DNA from: Microvirga arabica
Lineage (GTDB): Bacteria; Pseudomonadota; Alphaproteobacteria; Rhizobiales; Beijerinckiaceae
Assembly (NCBI RefSeq): GCF_016811235.1
Contig: NZ_JAFBID010000010.1
Coordinates: forward strand, 1-64,000
Direction: 5' to 3'
DNA: 64,000 nt
Part shown: positions 19,071 to 28,503 of the stretch, one piece after another
How positions within the stretch are numbered: the first letter of the stretch is position 1
Layout of the letters: each line of letters begins with the position of its first letter
Made by a program: the position numbers and the translations under genes
Notes under the pieces: model-generated
The model's database searches: none
What the model saw: the letters and a program-made list of their open reading frames with translations, nothing else
Told to the model about the DNA's origin: nothing

Positions 19071-20072
19071 ATGCTCGTTTCGCTTTCACGGCGTCTGTTC
19101 ATGGGGACAGTCGCGGCCGCTGCCATCGCAGGTCTGACGCCGGCTTTTGCCGCGGATCCGATCAAACTCCGCATTTCGACCCCCGCTGTGGAAGCGGACT
19201 GGCATGCCAAGATGCTGCCCGTCTTTAAGGAGGAGCTGGAGAAGGCGGCTCCCGGCCAATTCGATGTCGAGATCCATCTGAACGGAACTCTTTTCAAGCA
19301 GGGCACCGAGCCCGCGGCCATGCAGCGTGGCAACCTCGAGATGGCGATGATCTCCGCTTTCGACATCGCCAAGCAGATTCCGGAATGGTCGATCTTCACG
19401 GCTGGATACCTGCTCCGGGATCCTGAGCACCAGACGAAGGTCTTCGAGAGCGACATCGGCAAGGAGATGTATGGCCTCGTTGAGGACAAGATGAAAATCA
19501 AGATCCTCAGCGTGGGATATCTTGGTACCCGTCAGCTCAACCTGAGGACCGAAAAGGAAATCAAGACGCCGGCCGATCTCTCCGGTGTGAAGCTCCGCAT
19601 GCCTGGGTCCGATACCTGGCTCTTTCTTGGGAAGGCGCTCGGGGCCAATCCGCTGCCGGTTGCGTTCGGCGAAATCTACACAGCGCTGCAGACCGGCGCC
19701 ATCGACGGCCAGGACAACCCTCTTCCGACCGTTCGGGCCGCCAAGTTCTATGAGGTCACGAAGCAGGTCGCTCTCACGGACCACTTGGTTGACGCGATCT
19801 TCCTTTCACTAGCCGGCTCCACCTGGAGCAAACTCGACGACAAGCAGAAGGCTGCGGTCATGAACGCTGCCAAGGCCGCTGTGCGGTTCAACAACGAGAA
19901 CCGGATCAAGGAAGAGGCGCAGCTGGCAGACTTCTTCAAATCGCAGGGGCTGAAGGTATACAAACCCGACGTGGAAGCTTTCCGTCAGCAGGTGCAGAAG
20001 GCCTATCTCGAATCCGACCTGTCGAAGTCATGGCCGAAGGGCATGGTGGATCGTGTGAACGCGATCAAGTAA
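19071..20072 (+). CDS. TRAP transporter substrate-binding protein (DctP family)
   Basis: A 333-residue periplasmic receptor. The signal peptide MLVSLSRRLFMGTVAAAAIA ends near FAADP; the SRRLFMG stretch resembles a Tat signal. DctP features include the organic-acid arginine region GVKLRMPGSDTWL, the AFGEIYTALQTGAIDGQDNP motif and a C-terminal helix. ATG 19071 has GGGAGG 7 bases upstream. It is the first gene of a DctP-Q-M operon that continues into an aldo-keto reductase. A sugar acid or related carboxylate is the likely cargo, inferred from the neighbours. Confidence 0.93.
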   Translation: MLVSLSRRLFMGTVAAAAIAGLTPAFAADPIKLRISTPAVEADWHAKMLPVFKEELEKAAPGQFDVEIHLNGTLFKQGTEPAAMQRGNLEMAMISAFDIAKQIPEWSIFTAGYLLRDPEHQTKVFESDIGKEMYGLVEDKMKIKILSVGYLGTRQLNLRTEKEIKTPADLSGVKLRMPGSDTWLFLGKALGANPLPVAFGEIYTALQTGAIDGQDNPLPTVRAAKFYEVTKQVALTDHLVDAIFLSLAGSTWSKLDDKQKAAVMNAAKAAVRFNNENRIKEEAQLADFFKSQGLKVYKPDVEAFRQQVQKAYLESDLSKSWPKGMVDRVNAIK

Positions 20073-20219
20073 GCGGATCGCCCAACATCGAGCGGATGCT
20101 CCGGACAGGTCGTCGGTCCCGGAGCATCCGCTCGGATGTCCTAGTCTATGCTTTGAGCGCTGTCTTGGATGCTGCCACCTTGTCACCGCTTCTTCGTGGT
20201 GCTCAACCCGTGAGCTTCG

Positions 20220-20723
20220 ATGCAATCTGTTCGTGCCCGTCTCCGATTCCTCGCCGAACTAGTCTCCGTGCTCCTGTTCGTCGCCATGTTTGTCGCGTTT
20301 CTGCTGCAGGTGTTCACCCGTTACGTACTTAACGATCCGGTTGCGTGGACGCAGGAATTCGTGCTGATCACATATATCTGGATCATCTTCTGGTGCGGAG
20401 CGTTCCTGCTGCGAGAGCGGGAGCACATCACCTTCGACATGGTCTTCATGTCCCTGCCTCCCAAACGAAGGCGCTGGCTCGCGGTTGCGCTCACGATCCT
20501 AATCGGTGCTGCATTCGTTGCAGCCATTCCGGGAACATTCGATTACGTTTCCTTCATGAAGATCGAGAAGAGCCCAGTCATCGGGATCCGCTTTGATTTC
20601 CTGTACTCCATCTTCGTCATCTTCATCGTTGCGGTTGTCGTCGGTGCCATGATCCGCGTCTGGCGCCTTCTCAGGCATTCTTGGGAAGATGAACTGAAGC
20701 ACGAAGGGGAGGTCGAGCCATGA
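20220..20723 (+). CDS. TRAP transporter small permease (DctQ)
   Basis: A 167-residue four-helix DctQ. The conserved VFTRYVLNDPVAWTQEF and LLREREHITFDMVF are present. It begins 147 bases after dctP and overlaps the dctM start by four bases (ATGA), implying translational coupling. Together the three genes form a complete TRAP system. Confidence 0.93.
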   Translation: MQSVRARLRFLAELVSVLLFVAMFVAFLLQVFTRYVLNDPVAWTQEFVLITYIWIIFWCGAFLLREREHITFDMVFMSLPPKRRRWLAVALTILIGAAFVAAIPGTFDYVSFMKIEKSPVIGIRFDFLYSIFVIFIVAVVVGAMIRVWRLLRHSWEDELKHEGEVEP

Positions 20724-22015
20724 GCACAATCTTCATTCTCACCCTCGTGGCCTTCTTCGGCCTTGCCGTTTTGGGAATGCCGGTCGCATTTGCGATGTTT
20801 ATTGCCTCCATCGGCTATTTGATCGTGACAGGCCGCGATGTGGGACTGTTCGGAGAGCAAATCCTGAATGGCCTCTACGATTCCTTTGTTCTGCTCGCGG
20901 TGCCGTTGTTCATTCTCGCCGCCAACATCATGAATGCGAGTGGTGTATCTGACCGGCTCTTCATGTTCTGTCAGGCTCTTGTCGGCCGTTTTCGGGGCGG
21001 CTTGGCTCAGGTCGACATTCTGGTCAGCATTATCTTTTCAGGCATGTCGGGATCGGCCATTGCGGATGCGGCTGGACCGGGCAAGCTCGTCACCCAGATG
21101 ATGATCAAGCAGGGGCGCATACCGCCGGGGTTCGCGGTATCGGTGGCGGCATCTTCGGCGACCATCGGGCCTATCATCCCTCCGTCGATCCCGATGGTTA
21201 TCTATGCGGTAGTCTCGGACACGTCGGTTGGCTACCTTTTTCTTGCCGGCATCATTCCCGGTCTTATCATGGGGCTGTCACAAATGGCCCTGGTAGGCTT
21301 CGTAGCACGCAAGCGAAACTTTCCGCGCGGAGAGGGCATTCCGCTAAGCAAACTTCCGGCCACTACATATCGGGCCTTCCCGGCACTCCTTATGCCGGTC
21401 ATCCTTCTCTACTGCATCTATGGCGGAGCGACTACACCGACGGAAGCCGCTGCCATTGCGGCGGCGTACGCGCTTATTCTCGCGGTCTTTTTCTACCGCG
21501 AACTCTCATGGAAAGAAGCATTCAGGGTTCTGGTCGATTCCAGCAAGGCAACCAGTGCAGTGGCGCTTCTCATCGCGGGTGCTCTGATTTTCAACTATAT
21601 CGTTGCCTCAGAGCGTCTTCCTGAGCAGATCGGTCAACTCCTCAGGGGGCTTGAGGTCTCGCCGCTCGTCTTTCTCCTCTTGGTCAATCTGCTCTTCCTT
21701 CTGCTTGGGTGTCTCTTCGATGCCACGACCATGCTTCTCGTTCTCGTGCCGCTGTTTCTGCCGGCAGCGCGTGCGCTCGGCATTGACATGGTGCATTTCG
21801 GAGTCGTGATCGTCGTGAACATCATGATCGGGATGATAACGCCTCCTTATGGCGTGCTACTTTTCGTCATGAGCGGTCTGACCGGAATTGCCCTGCGCGA
21901 CATCATCCGCGAGATCTGGGCCTTCATTGGAATTCTGATTGCGGCTCTCCTGCTGATGATCTTCCTGCCGGATGTCGTGCTCTGGTTGCCGCGCTACTTT
22001 GGATACAATGGATAG
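20720..22015 (+). CDS. TRAP transporter large permease (DctM)
   Basis: A 431-residue permease of standard length. Signatures include GMPVAFAMFIASIGYL, AVPLFILAANIM, GMSGSAIADAAGPGKLVTQMM, SVAASSATIGPIIPPSIPMV, ATTPTEAAAIAAAYA and MITPPYGVLLFVMSG. It overlaps dctQ by four bases. The aldo-keto reductase starts 39 bases after it, consistent with one operon. Confidence 0.94.
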   Translation: MSTIFILTLVAFFGLAVLGMPVAFAMFIASIGYLIVTGRDVGLFGEQILNGLYDSFVLLAVPLFILAANIMNASGVSDRLFMFCQALVGRFRGGLAQVDILVSIIFSGMSGSAIADAAGPGKLVTQMMIKQGRIPPGFAVSVAASSATIGPIIPPSIPMVIYAVVSDTSVGYLFLAGIIPGLIMGLSQMALVGFVARKRNFPRGEGIPLSKLPATTYRAFPALLMPVILLYCIYGGATTPTEAAAIAAAYALILAVFFYRELSWKEAFRVLVDSSKATSAVALLIAGALIFNYIVASERLPEQIGQLLRGLEVSPLVFLLLVNLLFLLLGCLFDATTMLLVLVPLFLPAARALGIDMVHFGVVIVVNIMIGMITPPYGVLLFVMSGLTGIALRDIIREIWAFIGILIAALLLMIFLPDVVLWLPRYFGYNG

Positions 22016-22054
22016 CCCCAGCTGGCGCTTTTCCTCAACGAACGGAACGATGGT

Positions 22055-23032
22055 ATGCCTGCCGAACCGATCCCGACAACCCTGCTGGGCCGCACGAATC
22101 TTCACGTCTCGAAGGTCTGCTTCGGCACCTCGTCACTGGGGGATATGCTCGACACCTATGGCTACGGCGTCGACGAGGGAAGAGCCCGAGGCACGATCCG
22201 GGCTATCTTTTCCGGTCCGGTGAATTTTCTGGACACATCCCGTATCTACGGGTTCGGTCGCAGTGAAGAGCGGATCGGCGATGTCATCCGTGAACGTGGC
22301 AGGCTCCCTGAGGGTTTCGTCGTCTCGACCAAATTAGATCGCGATCCGGAAACGAACCGCTTCGATGCCGCTCAGGCAAGGCGGTCTCTGGAGGAGAGCC
22401 TAAAGGCGCTTGGCCTGGAGCGCATCGACATCCTGCATCTGCACGACCCGGAGCATGCGGATTCCCTGGAAGGTACTGTCGGGCCGAAGGGCGCGCTTCC
22501 GGAGCTTTTCCGGATGAAGGAGGAGGGACTGGTGCAGGCTGTCGGCTTGGCGGCAGGTTCCGTCGAGATCATGATGCCGCTCCTGCTGGAATGGGATTTC
22601 GATGTGCTGATAACTCATAACCGCTTCACCCTAACCAATCGCAATGCAGACGCGATGATCGACTTCGCGCGATCAAAAGGAATTGCCGTCTTGAACGCGG
22701 CGCCCTATGCCGGCGGTGTTCTTGCAAAGGGTTCGACTGCCTATCCGCGCTATGTCTACCAAGAAGCATCGGAAGAGACGCTGGATCCTGTCCGGAGGAT
22801 CGAGGCTATGTGTGCCAGGCATGAAGTTCCGCCGGGCGCGGCCGCATTGCAGTTCTCGATGCGCGACGAACGGATCGCGTCCACCATCTGCGGGGTCAGC
22901 AAGCCTGAACGAGTCGAGCAGACCATCGAGTGGGCACGCTGGCCGATCCCGGAAGCGATGTGGGAGGAATTGGCATCTCTCCCGTTCTCGACAGACGATC
23001 CGGAAGCGAACCGTCAGTACGATGTGAGATAA
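22055..23032 (+). CDS. Aldo-keto reductase (sugar dehydrogenase type)
   Basis: A 325-residue AKR. The catalytic tetrad is visible: Asp in FLDTSRIYGFG, Tyr in IYG, Lys in VVSTKLDRD and His in ILHLHDPEH. GRSEERIGDVI follows the Tyr. The sequence resembles L-fucose/D-threo-aldose or D-galactose 1-dehydrogenases, which oxidise aldoses to lactones. In this operon it would act on a sugar imported by the TRAP system. A lactonase-type relic follows directly, in keeping with that pathway. The exact sugar is unknown. ATG 22055 is used. Confidence 0.85.
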   Translation: MPAEPIPTTLLGRTNLHVSKVCFGTSSLGDMLDTYGYGVDEGRARGTIRAIFSGPVNFLDTSRIYGFGRSEERIGDVIRERGRLPEGFVVSTKLDRDPETNRFDAAQARRSLEESLKALGLERIDILHLHDPEHADSLEGTVGPKGALPELFRMKEEGLVQAVGLAAGSVEIMMPLLLEWDFDVLITHNRFTLTNRNADAMIDFARSKGIAVLNAAPYAGGVLAKGSTAYPRYVYQEASEETLDPVRRIEAMCARHEVPPGAAALQFSMRDERIASTICGVSKPERVEQTIEWARWPIPEAMWEELASLPFSTDDPEANRQYDVR

Positions 23033-23108
23033 ACAATCGTAGTTCGGGCACTGCCTAAGGTGCCGAGCCCCGGTTCTGCCACTTAAAGTTGGGTGAGGCC
23101 GCTGTTCC

Positions 23109-23256
23109 GTTCGCTCTAAGCTCAATGGCCTAGGAGCTTCGATGCAGTTCGATGACTTACGCCCTTACGTCAATTATCTGCTCGAGATTATTGGGCCGCA
23201 GCGACTCCTCTGGGGGAGTGACTGGCAGGTCGTCAATCTTTTGGGTGGGTATGAGA
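23109..23256 (+). pseudogene. Amidohydrolase (fuconolactonase-type) C-terminal fragment
   Basis: Reading in frame through 23109-23256 gives VRSKLNGLGAS, then DLRPYVNYLLEIIGPQRLLW and GSDWQVVNLLGGY. This is the C-terminal end of amidohydrolase-2 family lactonases, where the usual text is (K)LSGL...DLRPYVDHVL..FGPxRLMWGSDWPVVNLAGGY. The rest of the enzyme (about 230 residues of N-terminus and the last roughly 30) is missing and the frame stops at 23330. It sits directly after the aldo-keto reductase, where an L-fuconolactonase would be expected. Confidence 0.75.
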
Positions 23257-23659
23257 TGGTGGAGGGAGGTGACCCTAGATTTCCCCTCATCCCTCTCGGA
23301 GATAGACTAGGCTGCGGGGCTTGGCGGTAACGCAGCTCGGATCTATCTTTCCACTCTGGAGCAGCGTCTCGCGGACGGTGAGACAGGCCTCCCACCTCAA
23401 CCTTCGCCGGCGAGCAGGAGCGTGGATCAGAGCCCTGTGATCCCTCCCGTTTCGCCCGATCATCGGATTTGACGCGGGATTAGGGCGGCACGCTGCCATC
23501 TGCGCGGCGCCCATTCATGATTGCAATGTGTGCAGGTCAGTCTTGCGCCGGTCGAAGAGACCAAGCAATGTCACGATCTTATAGGTGTCCTATCTTGTGC
23601 AAAACAGGTACCCGACTGCCAATTTGACCACGGGCACCGCCGGAAGCGATCTTGAAGAT
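23257..23659. other. Gene-poor stretch, nothing recognised
   Basis: About 400 bases with only short open frames on both strands. A minus-strand 75-codon frame at 23287-23514 is Arg-rich and lacks recognisable motifs. By eye the stretch has lower GC than its neighbours. It is likely debris between the two catabolic modules. Confidence 0.4.
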
Positions 23660-24880
23660 ATGAATCATCACAACGCCGCAGTGGCCGGGCCTGCCGTGAA
23701 GCCTGGCCTTATTGCGCTGCTCATCGCTGTCTCGGCCGTGAGCCCGCTGGGCATCAATATGTACCTGCCCTCGATGCCCGGAATGGCGAGGGCGCTTGGT
23801 GTCGATTTCACCACCATCCAGCTGACCCTGTCGCTCTATCTCGGCGCAATGGCGTTGGGTCAGCTGATCATCGGCCCGCTGTCCGATCGTTTTGGGCGCC
23901 GGCCCGTGCTTCTGATTGGCCTCCTGACATTCGTGGCTGGCTCCATCCTGTGCCTGCTGGCTCAGAGCATCGGCGTCCTGATATTCGGCCGCATTGTGCA
24001 GGCCATCGGGGGCTGTGCCGGGATCGCGCTCAGCCGTGCCATCGTGCGCGATCTCTATGGGCGCAATCAGGTGGCCAGCATGATTGCCTATGTCACCATG
24101 GGCATGGCAGTCGCCCCCATGATTGCGCCGACCATCGGCGGACTGCTTGAGACATTTTTCGGATGGCGCGCTTCGTTCGCGTTTCTGATCGTGTTCGGTG
24201 GCCTCGCCCTCGTGTTTGCGTATTGGTGGCTGGGCGAAACAAACCACAACCGTGCCTCGGGGGAGGCTGTCCGCGAGCTTCTGCAGGGCTACGGGAGCCT
24301 TTTTCGCTCTCGTCTATTCTGGGGCTATACCCTGGTGACCAGCTTCGTGTCTGCCATGTTCTTCGCTTTCCTGGCGGGCGCCCCGTATGTGATGATCGAA
24401 CTGCTGGGACGAAGCCCCGCAGAGTACGGGTTCTATTTTGCCATGGTGCCCTGCGGCTACATTCTGGGCAACTTCGTCACGGGTCGCATCGCGGGTACAA
24501 TGGGACCAAACCGGATGATCTTGGCAGGCACGCTCCTGTCCCTGGTCAGCATCGCGGTCATGGCCGCTCTGATCGCTTCAGGCCTTCTGGCACCGATTGC
24601 TCTGTTCGGGCCGATGCTTTTCATCGGCGTGGCGAATGGGCTGGTCCTGCCAAGTGGCATTGCAGGTGCTGTGAGCGTCAGGCCGGATCTCGCAGGGGCC
24701 GCGTCGGGCCTGTCAGGAAGCTTTCAAATCGGGTTCGGCGCGCTAGTCGCTCCTGTTGTCGGCGCTGCACTCAGTTCGACAGTCTGGCCGCTGATATCCA
24801 TCATGGCGATCTGCTCCTTGCTGGCGATTGCCTCGTTGACGCTTGTCGCAGGTCAGCGTCTGTCTGCTGCAGGCAGCTAG
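23660..24880 (+). CDS. Bcr/CflA-type MFS transporter
   Basis: A 406-residue 12-helix MFS protein of the Bcr/CflA drug-resistance subfamily. Features are SPLGINMYLPSMPGMARALG (helix 1), GQLIIGPLSDRFGRRPVLL (motif A), RIVQAIGGCAGIALSRAIVR and MAVAPMIAPTIGGLL (motif C). Family members export drugs or small peptides/cysteine. ATG 23660 begins MNHHNAAVAGPA; an upstream ATG at 23585 would add 25 unlike residues. It faces the SDR gene downstream and is not obviously part of either catabolic module. Confidence 0.88.
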   Translation: MNHHNAAVAGPAVKPGLIALLIAVSAVSPLGINMYLPSMPGMARALGVDFTTIQLTLSLYLGAMALGQLIIGPLSDRFGRRPVLLIGLLTFVAGSILCLLAQSIGVLIFGRIVQAIGGCAGIALSRAIVRDLYGRNQVASMIAYVTMGMAVAPMIAPTIGGLLETFFGWRASFAFLIVFGGLALVFAYWWLGETNHNRASGEAVRELLQGYGSLFRSRLFWGYTLVTSFVSAMFFAFLAGAPYVMIELLGRSPAEYGFYFAMVPCGYILGNFVTGRIAGTMGPNRMILAGTLLSLVSIAVMAALIASGLLAPIALFGPMLFIGVANGLVLPSGIAGAVSVRPDLAGAASGLSGSFQIGFGALVAPVVGAALSSTVWPLISIMAICSLLAIASLTLVAGQRLSAAGS

Positions 24881-24981
24881 CTTGCGGCAGGCCGCCCATA
24901 GCGCGTCACCGGAAAAGTGGGGGGTGGGCAATAAGCCGAATTGACGTGACGCAGCCTGTCCACGATAGGGCGCGGCCGCAT

Positions 24982-25743
24982 TCAATGGCCTAGAAGGCCT
25001 GCGGCTGTAAACCCGCCGTCGACGCAGATGGTCTGTCCCGTTACGAACCCTGCTTTCCCGTCGTCGAGGAGGAAGATCGCCATACTGGCGATGTCAGACG
25101 GTTCCCCATATCGGCGCTGAGGAACTCTTTGGATCCATTCGGCACGGATCTGATCGGTGTGGATCTCGCGCACGAGGGGCGTATCGACAGGCCCAGGCGC
25201 AATAGCGTTGACGCGTATTCCCGAGGTTGCGAGCTCCACGGCCATAACCTGCGTCATTGTAATCACCCCGCCTTTGGAGGCGCCATAGGCGACCCGTCCG
25301 ACGTTCCCGCGAATTCCTGAAACGGAGGCAATGTTCACGATTGCACCTCTGCCGCGCTCGCGCATCCGTTTGGCGATCTCACGGGAGGTCACAAAGCTCC
25401 CGATGACATTGACCTCAAGGATCCTGCGGAACAGGTCGGCGCTTGTGTCGAGCGCGGGGACATCCTTCGCGATACCTGCGGCATTGACCAACCCATCGAT
25501 CGGACCGACTTGCGTTTCACACCGCTCCACCGCATGCACCACAGCGGCTTCGTCTGCGATATCCAGCTGAAGGAAATGAACGTCAGGGCCGAAGCCTGCG
25601 AGCGCTTTACGGCTCTGGTCTAAGTTCCGCTCGTCGCGATCCGCAATGATGGCGCGCCAGCCTTGGCCGAGCACCCCTTCGGCAATGGCAAAGCCTATCC
25701 CGGAGGCGCCGCCTGTGACGAAGATCGTTTGCTGCATGGACAT
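24982..25743 (-). CDS. SDR family NAD(P)-dependent oxidoreductase
   Basis: A 253-residue classical short-chain dehydrogenase. The cofactor motif TGGASGIG lies at about residues 10-17, with the NAAG motif (LVNAAGIAK) at the usual place, the catalytic Ser in ASVSG, and YGASK as YxxxK. DGGFTAAG closes the fold. The acidic residue after beta-2 (ADRDERNL) suggests NAD. ATG 25743 follows AGGAG; another Met lies two codons later. It is the last gene of the minus-strand arm after iclR and the acyl-CoA synthetase. The hydroxy substrate is unknown. Confidence 0.88.
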   Translation of the reverse strand: MSMQQTIFVTGGASGIGFAIAEGVLGQGWRAIIADRDERNLDQSRKALAGFGPDVHFLQLDIADEAAVVHAVERCETQVGPIDGLVNAAGIAKDVPALDTSADLFRRILEVNVIGSFVTSREIAKRMRERGRGAIVNIASVSGIRGNVGRVAYGASKGGVITMTQVMAVELATSGIRVNAIAPGPVDTPLVREIHTDQIRAEWIQRVPQRRYGEPSDIASMAIFLLDDGKAGFVTGQTICVDGGFTAAGLLGH

Positions 25744-25817
25744 CGCGCTCTCCTGCTTCGTAGATGCTCCTGCTTGCCTGCTCACCAGCACACGTCATGG
25801 AAGTAGTCTTGAAACGT

Positions 25818-27452
25818 TCATCGTCGTTGAGCCGAAGATTCGGCAGGGTCGGCGGGCTGAAGGCAGCCTTGTGTCTCCAGTTCCTCACGAATGGTCTTCT
25901 TGGTGATCTTGCCATAGGCGGACTTCGGAAGGGCTTTCCAGAAGAAGACGCGCTTTGGAACCTTGTAGCGTGCGATCCTGCCGTCGAGCCAAGCGAGGAG
26001 CTCACTTTCGTCGAGCGTCTGATCCGGCCGTAGGGCGCACACGGCCACGCCGGCTTCGCCCCAGGTTCTGTCAGGGACCCCCAGCACCGCGACCTCGGCG
26101 ATTGCGGGATGGGTGAGGATCTTCTCCTCAATCTCGCGCGGATAGATGTTGGAGCCGCCTGAGATGTACATGTCCGAGGCTCGCCCGGTGATGAAGAGGA
26201 AACCCTCCTCATCCACATGACCCAGATCGCCTGTTCTGAACCAGCCGTCCCGGAACGCCTTGGCGTTGGCTTCAGGGTTGTTGTAATAACCGGCGAAGAC
26301 CGCCGGTCCGCAGACGCAGATTTCGCCTGTCACGCCTGCCGGAACCTCACGGCCCTGATCGTCCTGGATCGAGACCTGCATGCCCGTGCGCTCGTAGCCG
26401 CAGGTTCCCACCTTCACACCCGGGCCGTCCTCCGGATCGTGGAGCCAAGGAGGCAGCACGGTGATGTTGCCGGTGACCTCGCCGAGTCCGAAATACTGCA
26501 CCAGCACCTTTCCGAGTTTTTTCAGGGCGTGCTTCTGGTCCTCCCGGTACATGGGAGCACCGGCATAGATCACGTAGCGCAGGGAGGAGTGATCGTGTTC
26601 ATCGACCGAGGGGTGCTCCGTCAGCAGCTTCACGATGGTGGGCACCGTGAACATGCTCGTGATGCGCCACCTCTCCACCAAACTCCAGGCCTCATCGACA
26701 TCGAAGCGTTCGCTCGACAGAAGCACCGTCTTGGCGGCTCGTGCGACTTGCACGAGTTGATGCACGCCGGCGCCGTGGGATAGCGGCGCGACCACCAGAG
26801 ATGCATCGGCATTTGTGGTGCCGGGCATCAGGTCGCTCAGATGGTTGGTGATCACGAAGGCCATCTGGCCATGGGTCAGAACGGCGGCCTTAGGACGTCC
26901 AGTCGTCCCTGAGGTGAAGAAGAACCAGCACGGATCGTCGTACTCCACAGCAGCTTCCGAAACCGAATGCCCCCTATGTAGCTCAACAAGATCGTCGTAG
27001 TTTTCGCCGAAGGCAGAGCGGCCGATAGAGATCATAAACCGGACACTCGGCGCCGTTTCAAGGATGGTCTCGGCATGTTCGGGGAAGTCGCCGTGACAGA
27101 TCATGGCCGAAGCGCCGCTCGCCTGTGCCAGGTAGGCCACCTCGTCCGGGGTCTGCCGGAAGTTCGTCGGTACCCAGACTGCGCCAAGCCGGAAGCAGGC
27201 GAACATCGACTCGAACATCTGGTTGCAGTTCTTCGACTGCACCAGTACGCGGTCACCCTTCCGAATACCCTTTGCGGCGAGTGCCGCCGCCATGGCATCG
27301 ACACGTTGGTTGAGTTCAACCCAAGTCCAAGTGCGCTCCCCCCAGACGAAGCCGGTCCCCGCGCCATGCCGGCGTGCCGCCTGACGCAGGATGTGGGACA
27401 GGTTCATGACCCGCTTCGTTGCAGGTGTGATCAGGGGAGGGCTGCTGTTCAT
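25818..27452 (-). CDS. Acyl-CoA synthetase / AMP-dependent CoA ligase
   Basis: A 544-residue ANL-superfamily adenylating enzyme. The AMP-binding P-loop TSGTTGRPKAAV is present, the A5 motif reads YFGLGE (usually YGMTE), and A7/A8 are TGDLGHVDEEGF and GRASDMYISGGSNIYPREIE. The A10 lysine is in YGKITKKTIRE. It resembles long-chain or aryl-acyl CoA ligases used in side-chain degradation. It lies between iclR and the SDR on the minus strand. A carboxylate arising from the imported substrate would be its natural target, by context only. Confidence 0.87.
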   Translation of the reverse strand: MNSSPPLITPATKRVMNLSHILRQAARRHGAGTGFVWGERTWTWVELNQRVDAMAAALAAKGIRKGDRVLVQSKNCNQMFESMFACFRLGAVWVPTNFRQTPDEVAYLAQASGASAMICHGDFPEHAETILETAPSVRFMISIGRSAFGENYDDLVELHRGHSVSEAAVEYDDPCWFFFTSGTTGRPKAAVLTHGQMAFVITNHLSDLMPGTTNADASLVVAPLSHGAGVHQLVQVARAAKTVLLSSERFDVDEAWSLVERWRITSMFTVPTIVKLLTEHPSVDEHDHSSLRYVIYAGAPMYREDQKHALKKLGKVLVQYFGLGEVTGNITVLPPWLHDPEDGPGVKVGTCGYERTGMQVSIQDDQGREVPAGVTGEICVCGPAVFAGYYNNPEANAKAFRDGWFRTGDLGHVDEEGFLFITGRASDMYISGGSNIYPREIEEKILTHPAIAEVAVLGVPDRTWGEAGVAVCALRPDQTLDESELLAWLDGRIARYKVPKRVFFWKALPKSAYGKITKKTIREELETQGCLQPADPAESSAQRR

Positions 27453-27492
27453 GAGGCTCGTTCCGAATGGACGGGGCTTTGGGTTGGCATAG

Positions 27493-28302
27493 TCAGGCTC
27501 CCGCAGGCATGAACATGTTGCGGAGCTTGCTCTCGACGCTCTCGACCTCTGTTCTAAGGTGGCGGGCGAGTTCCGGTTGACGTCCGGCGCTTATGCGGCT
27601 GTCGATGGCCGCGAGGCTCAACGCACCGGCGATGCGCCCATCCGGAAACCTGATTGCAAGGCCGAGGCCCCAGGAGCCAGCAACAATGCGGCCAGGATTG
27701 AGCGCATAACCCTGCCGACGAGCGGCAGCGATATCGTCACGGATCTGCTCCACGGGGTAGTAGGCGTACTGGGTTTCCAGAACCTTCCTGTTCGTGGCGA
27801 GGATGGTTTCTACCTCATCGTCGTCGAGAGAGGACAGCATCGCGAGCGAACCGGCGCCAATGCCGAGAGGATGCTGGTTTCCAACCTGCAGGGCATGGGT
27901 CCGCACAGGATAGGTGCCTTCCTCTCTGTGCAGGCACACCGCATAATTGCCGCGCCTTACGGACAAAAAGCTCGTGTCCATCGTGACGTCGGAGAGATTC
28001 CGCAGGCTCTCAAGCGAAAGCTCAAGCAAGCCGTGGCGACGTGAAGCGAGGGTGCCGAGCACATAAGCCTCTTCACCCAGATAGTACCGGCGTGTCCGCG
28101 CCTCCTGCTCCACCAAGCCGGCACGTATCAACGCGAGGAGCAGTCGGCGCGCTGTCGGCTTATTGAGGCCGCTCTCCTCGACAATATCGCTCAGCTGCGC
28201 GCCGCGTTCCGCTTCACGTCCGACCAGCGCCAGCAGGCGCAGGGCTCTGTCCACACTTTGGGATCCAAAAAGATCTCCGGTCGACAAGGAGGCATCATCC
28301 AT
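27493..28302 (-). CDS. IclR family transcriptional regulator
   Basis: A 269-residue regulator. The winged helix lies at about 15-85 ([47 protein letters not shown]). The GAF-like effector domain follows with MDTSFLSVRRGNYAVCLHRE, NQHPLGIGAGSLAMLSSL and GWGLGLAIRFPDG-type motifs (SWGLGLAI). ATG 28302 is used; the frame opens 12 codons earlier inside the operator. It diverges from the fused TRAP gene and is followed by the acyl-CoA synthetase, so it probably controls both arms. Confidence 0.9.
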   Translation of the reverse strand: MDDASLSTGDLFGSQSVDRALRLLALVGREAERGAQLSDIVEESGLNKPTARRLLLALIRAGLVEQEARTRRYYLGEEAYVLGTLASRRHGLLELSLESLRNLSDVTMDTSFLSVRRGNYAVCLHREEGTYPVRTHALQVGNQHPLGIGAGSLAMLSSLDDDEVETILATNRKVLETQYAYYPVEQIRDDIAAARRQGYALNPGRIVAGSWGLGLAIRFPDGRIAGALSLAAIDSRISAGRQPELARHLRTEVESVESKLRNMFMPAGA

Positions 28303-28317
28303 TGTGCAAATCCGTCG

Positions 28318-28338
28318 TTGGTCCACATGATGGACCAA
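28318..28338. promoter_or_regulatory. Palindromic operator, iclR-proximal copy
   Basis: Perfect 8-bp arms TTGGTCCA-N5-TGGACCAA, centred 26 bases from the iclR start codon. Nearly the same 21-bp site occurs at 28437-28457. It is probably the IclR autoregulatory site. Confidence 0.75.
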
Positions 28339-28436
28339 AGCTGCCGGTATTCATCCCTACAAAGAGGCTAAATTGCTTCGCCCTGTGTTGCAATGGTTTG
28401 TAAGACGTGTATCTTTTTGCTGGCTTTCGTGAAACA

Positions 28437-28457
28437 AAGATCCATAAGATGGACCTT
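28437..28457. promoter_or_regulatory. Palindromic operator, TRAP-proximal copy
   Basis: AAGATCCA-N5-TGGACCTT has 7 of 8 arm positions complementary, and its inner TCCA-N5-TGGACC core matches the copy at 28318. It lies 210 bases upstream of the dctQM start. Confidence 0.7.
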
Positions 28458-28503
28458 CTGCGCTGCGTTTATTGCTGTCGCAGAGCAGACTGGAGGAAGC
28501 GAG

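Noticed and set aside
23287-23514. 75-codon minus-strand Arg-rich frame
   Set aside because: Considered as a transposase tail but only vague resemblance; no family motif and no start signal.
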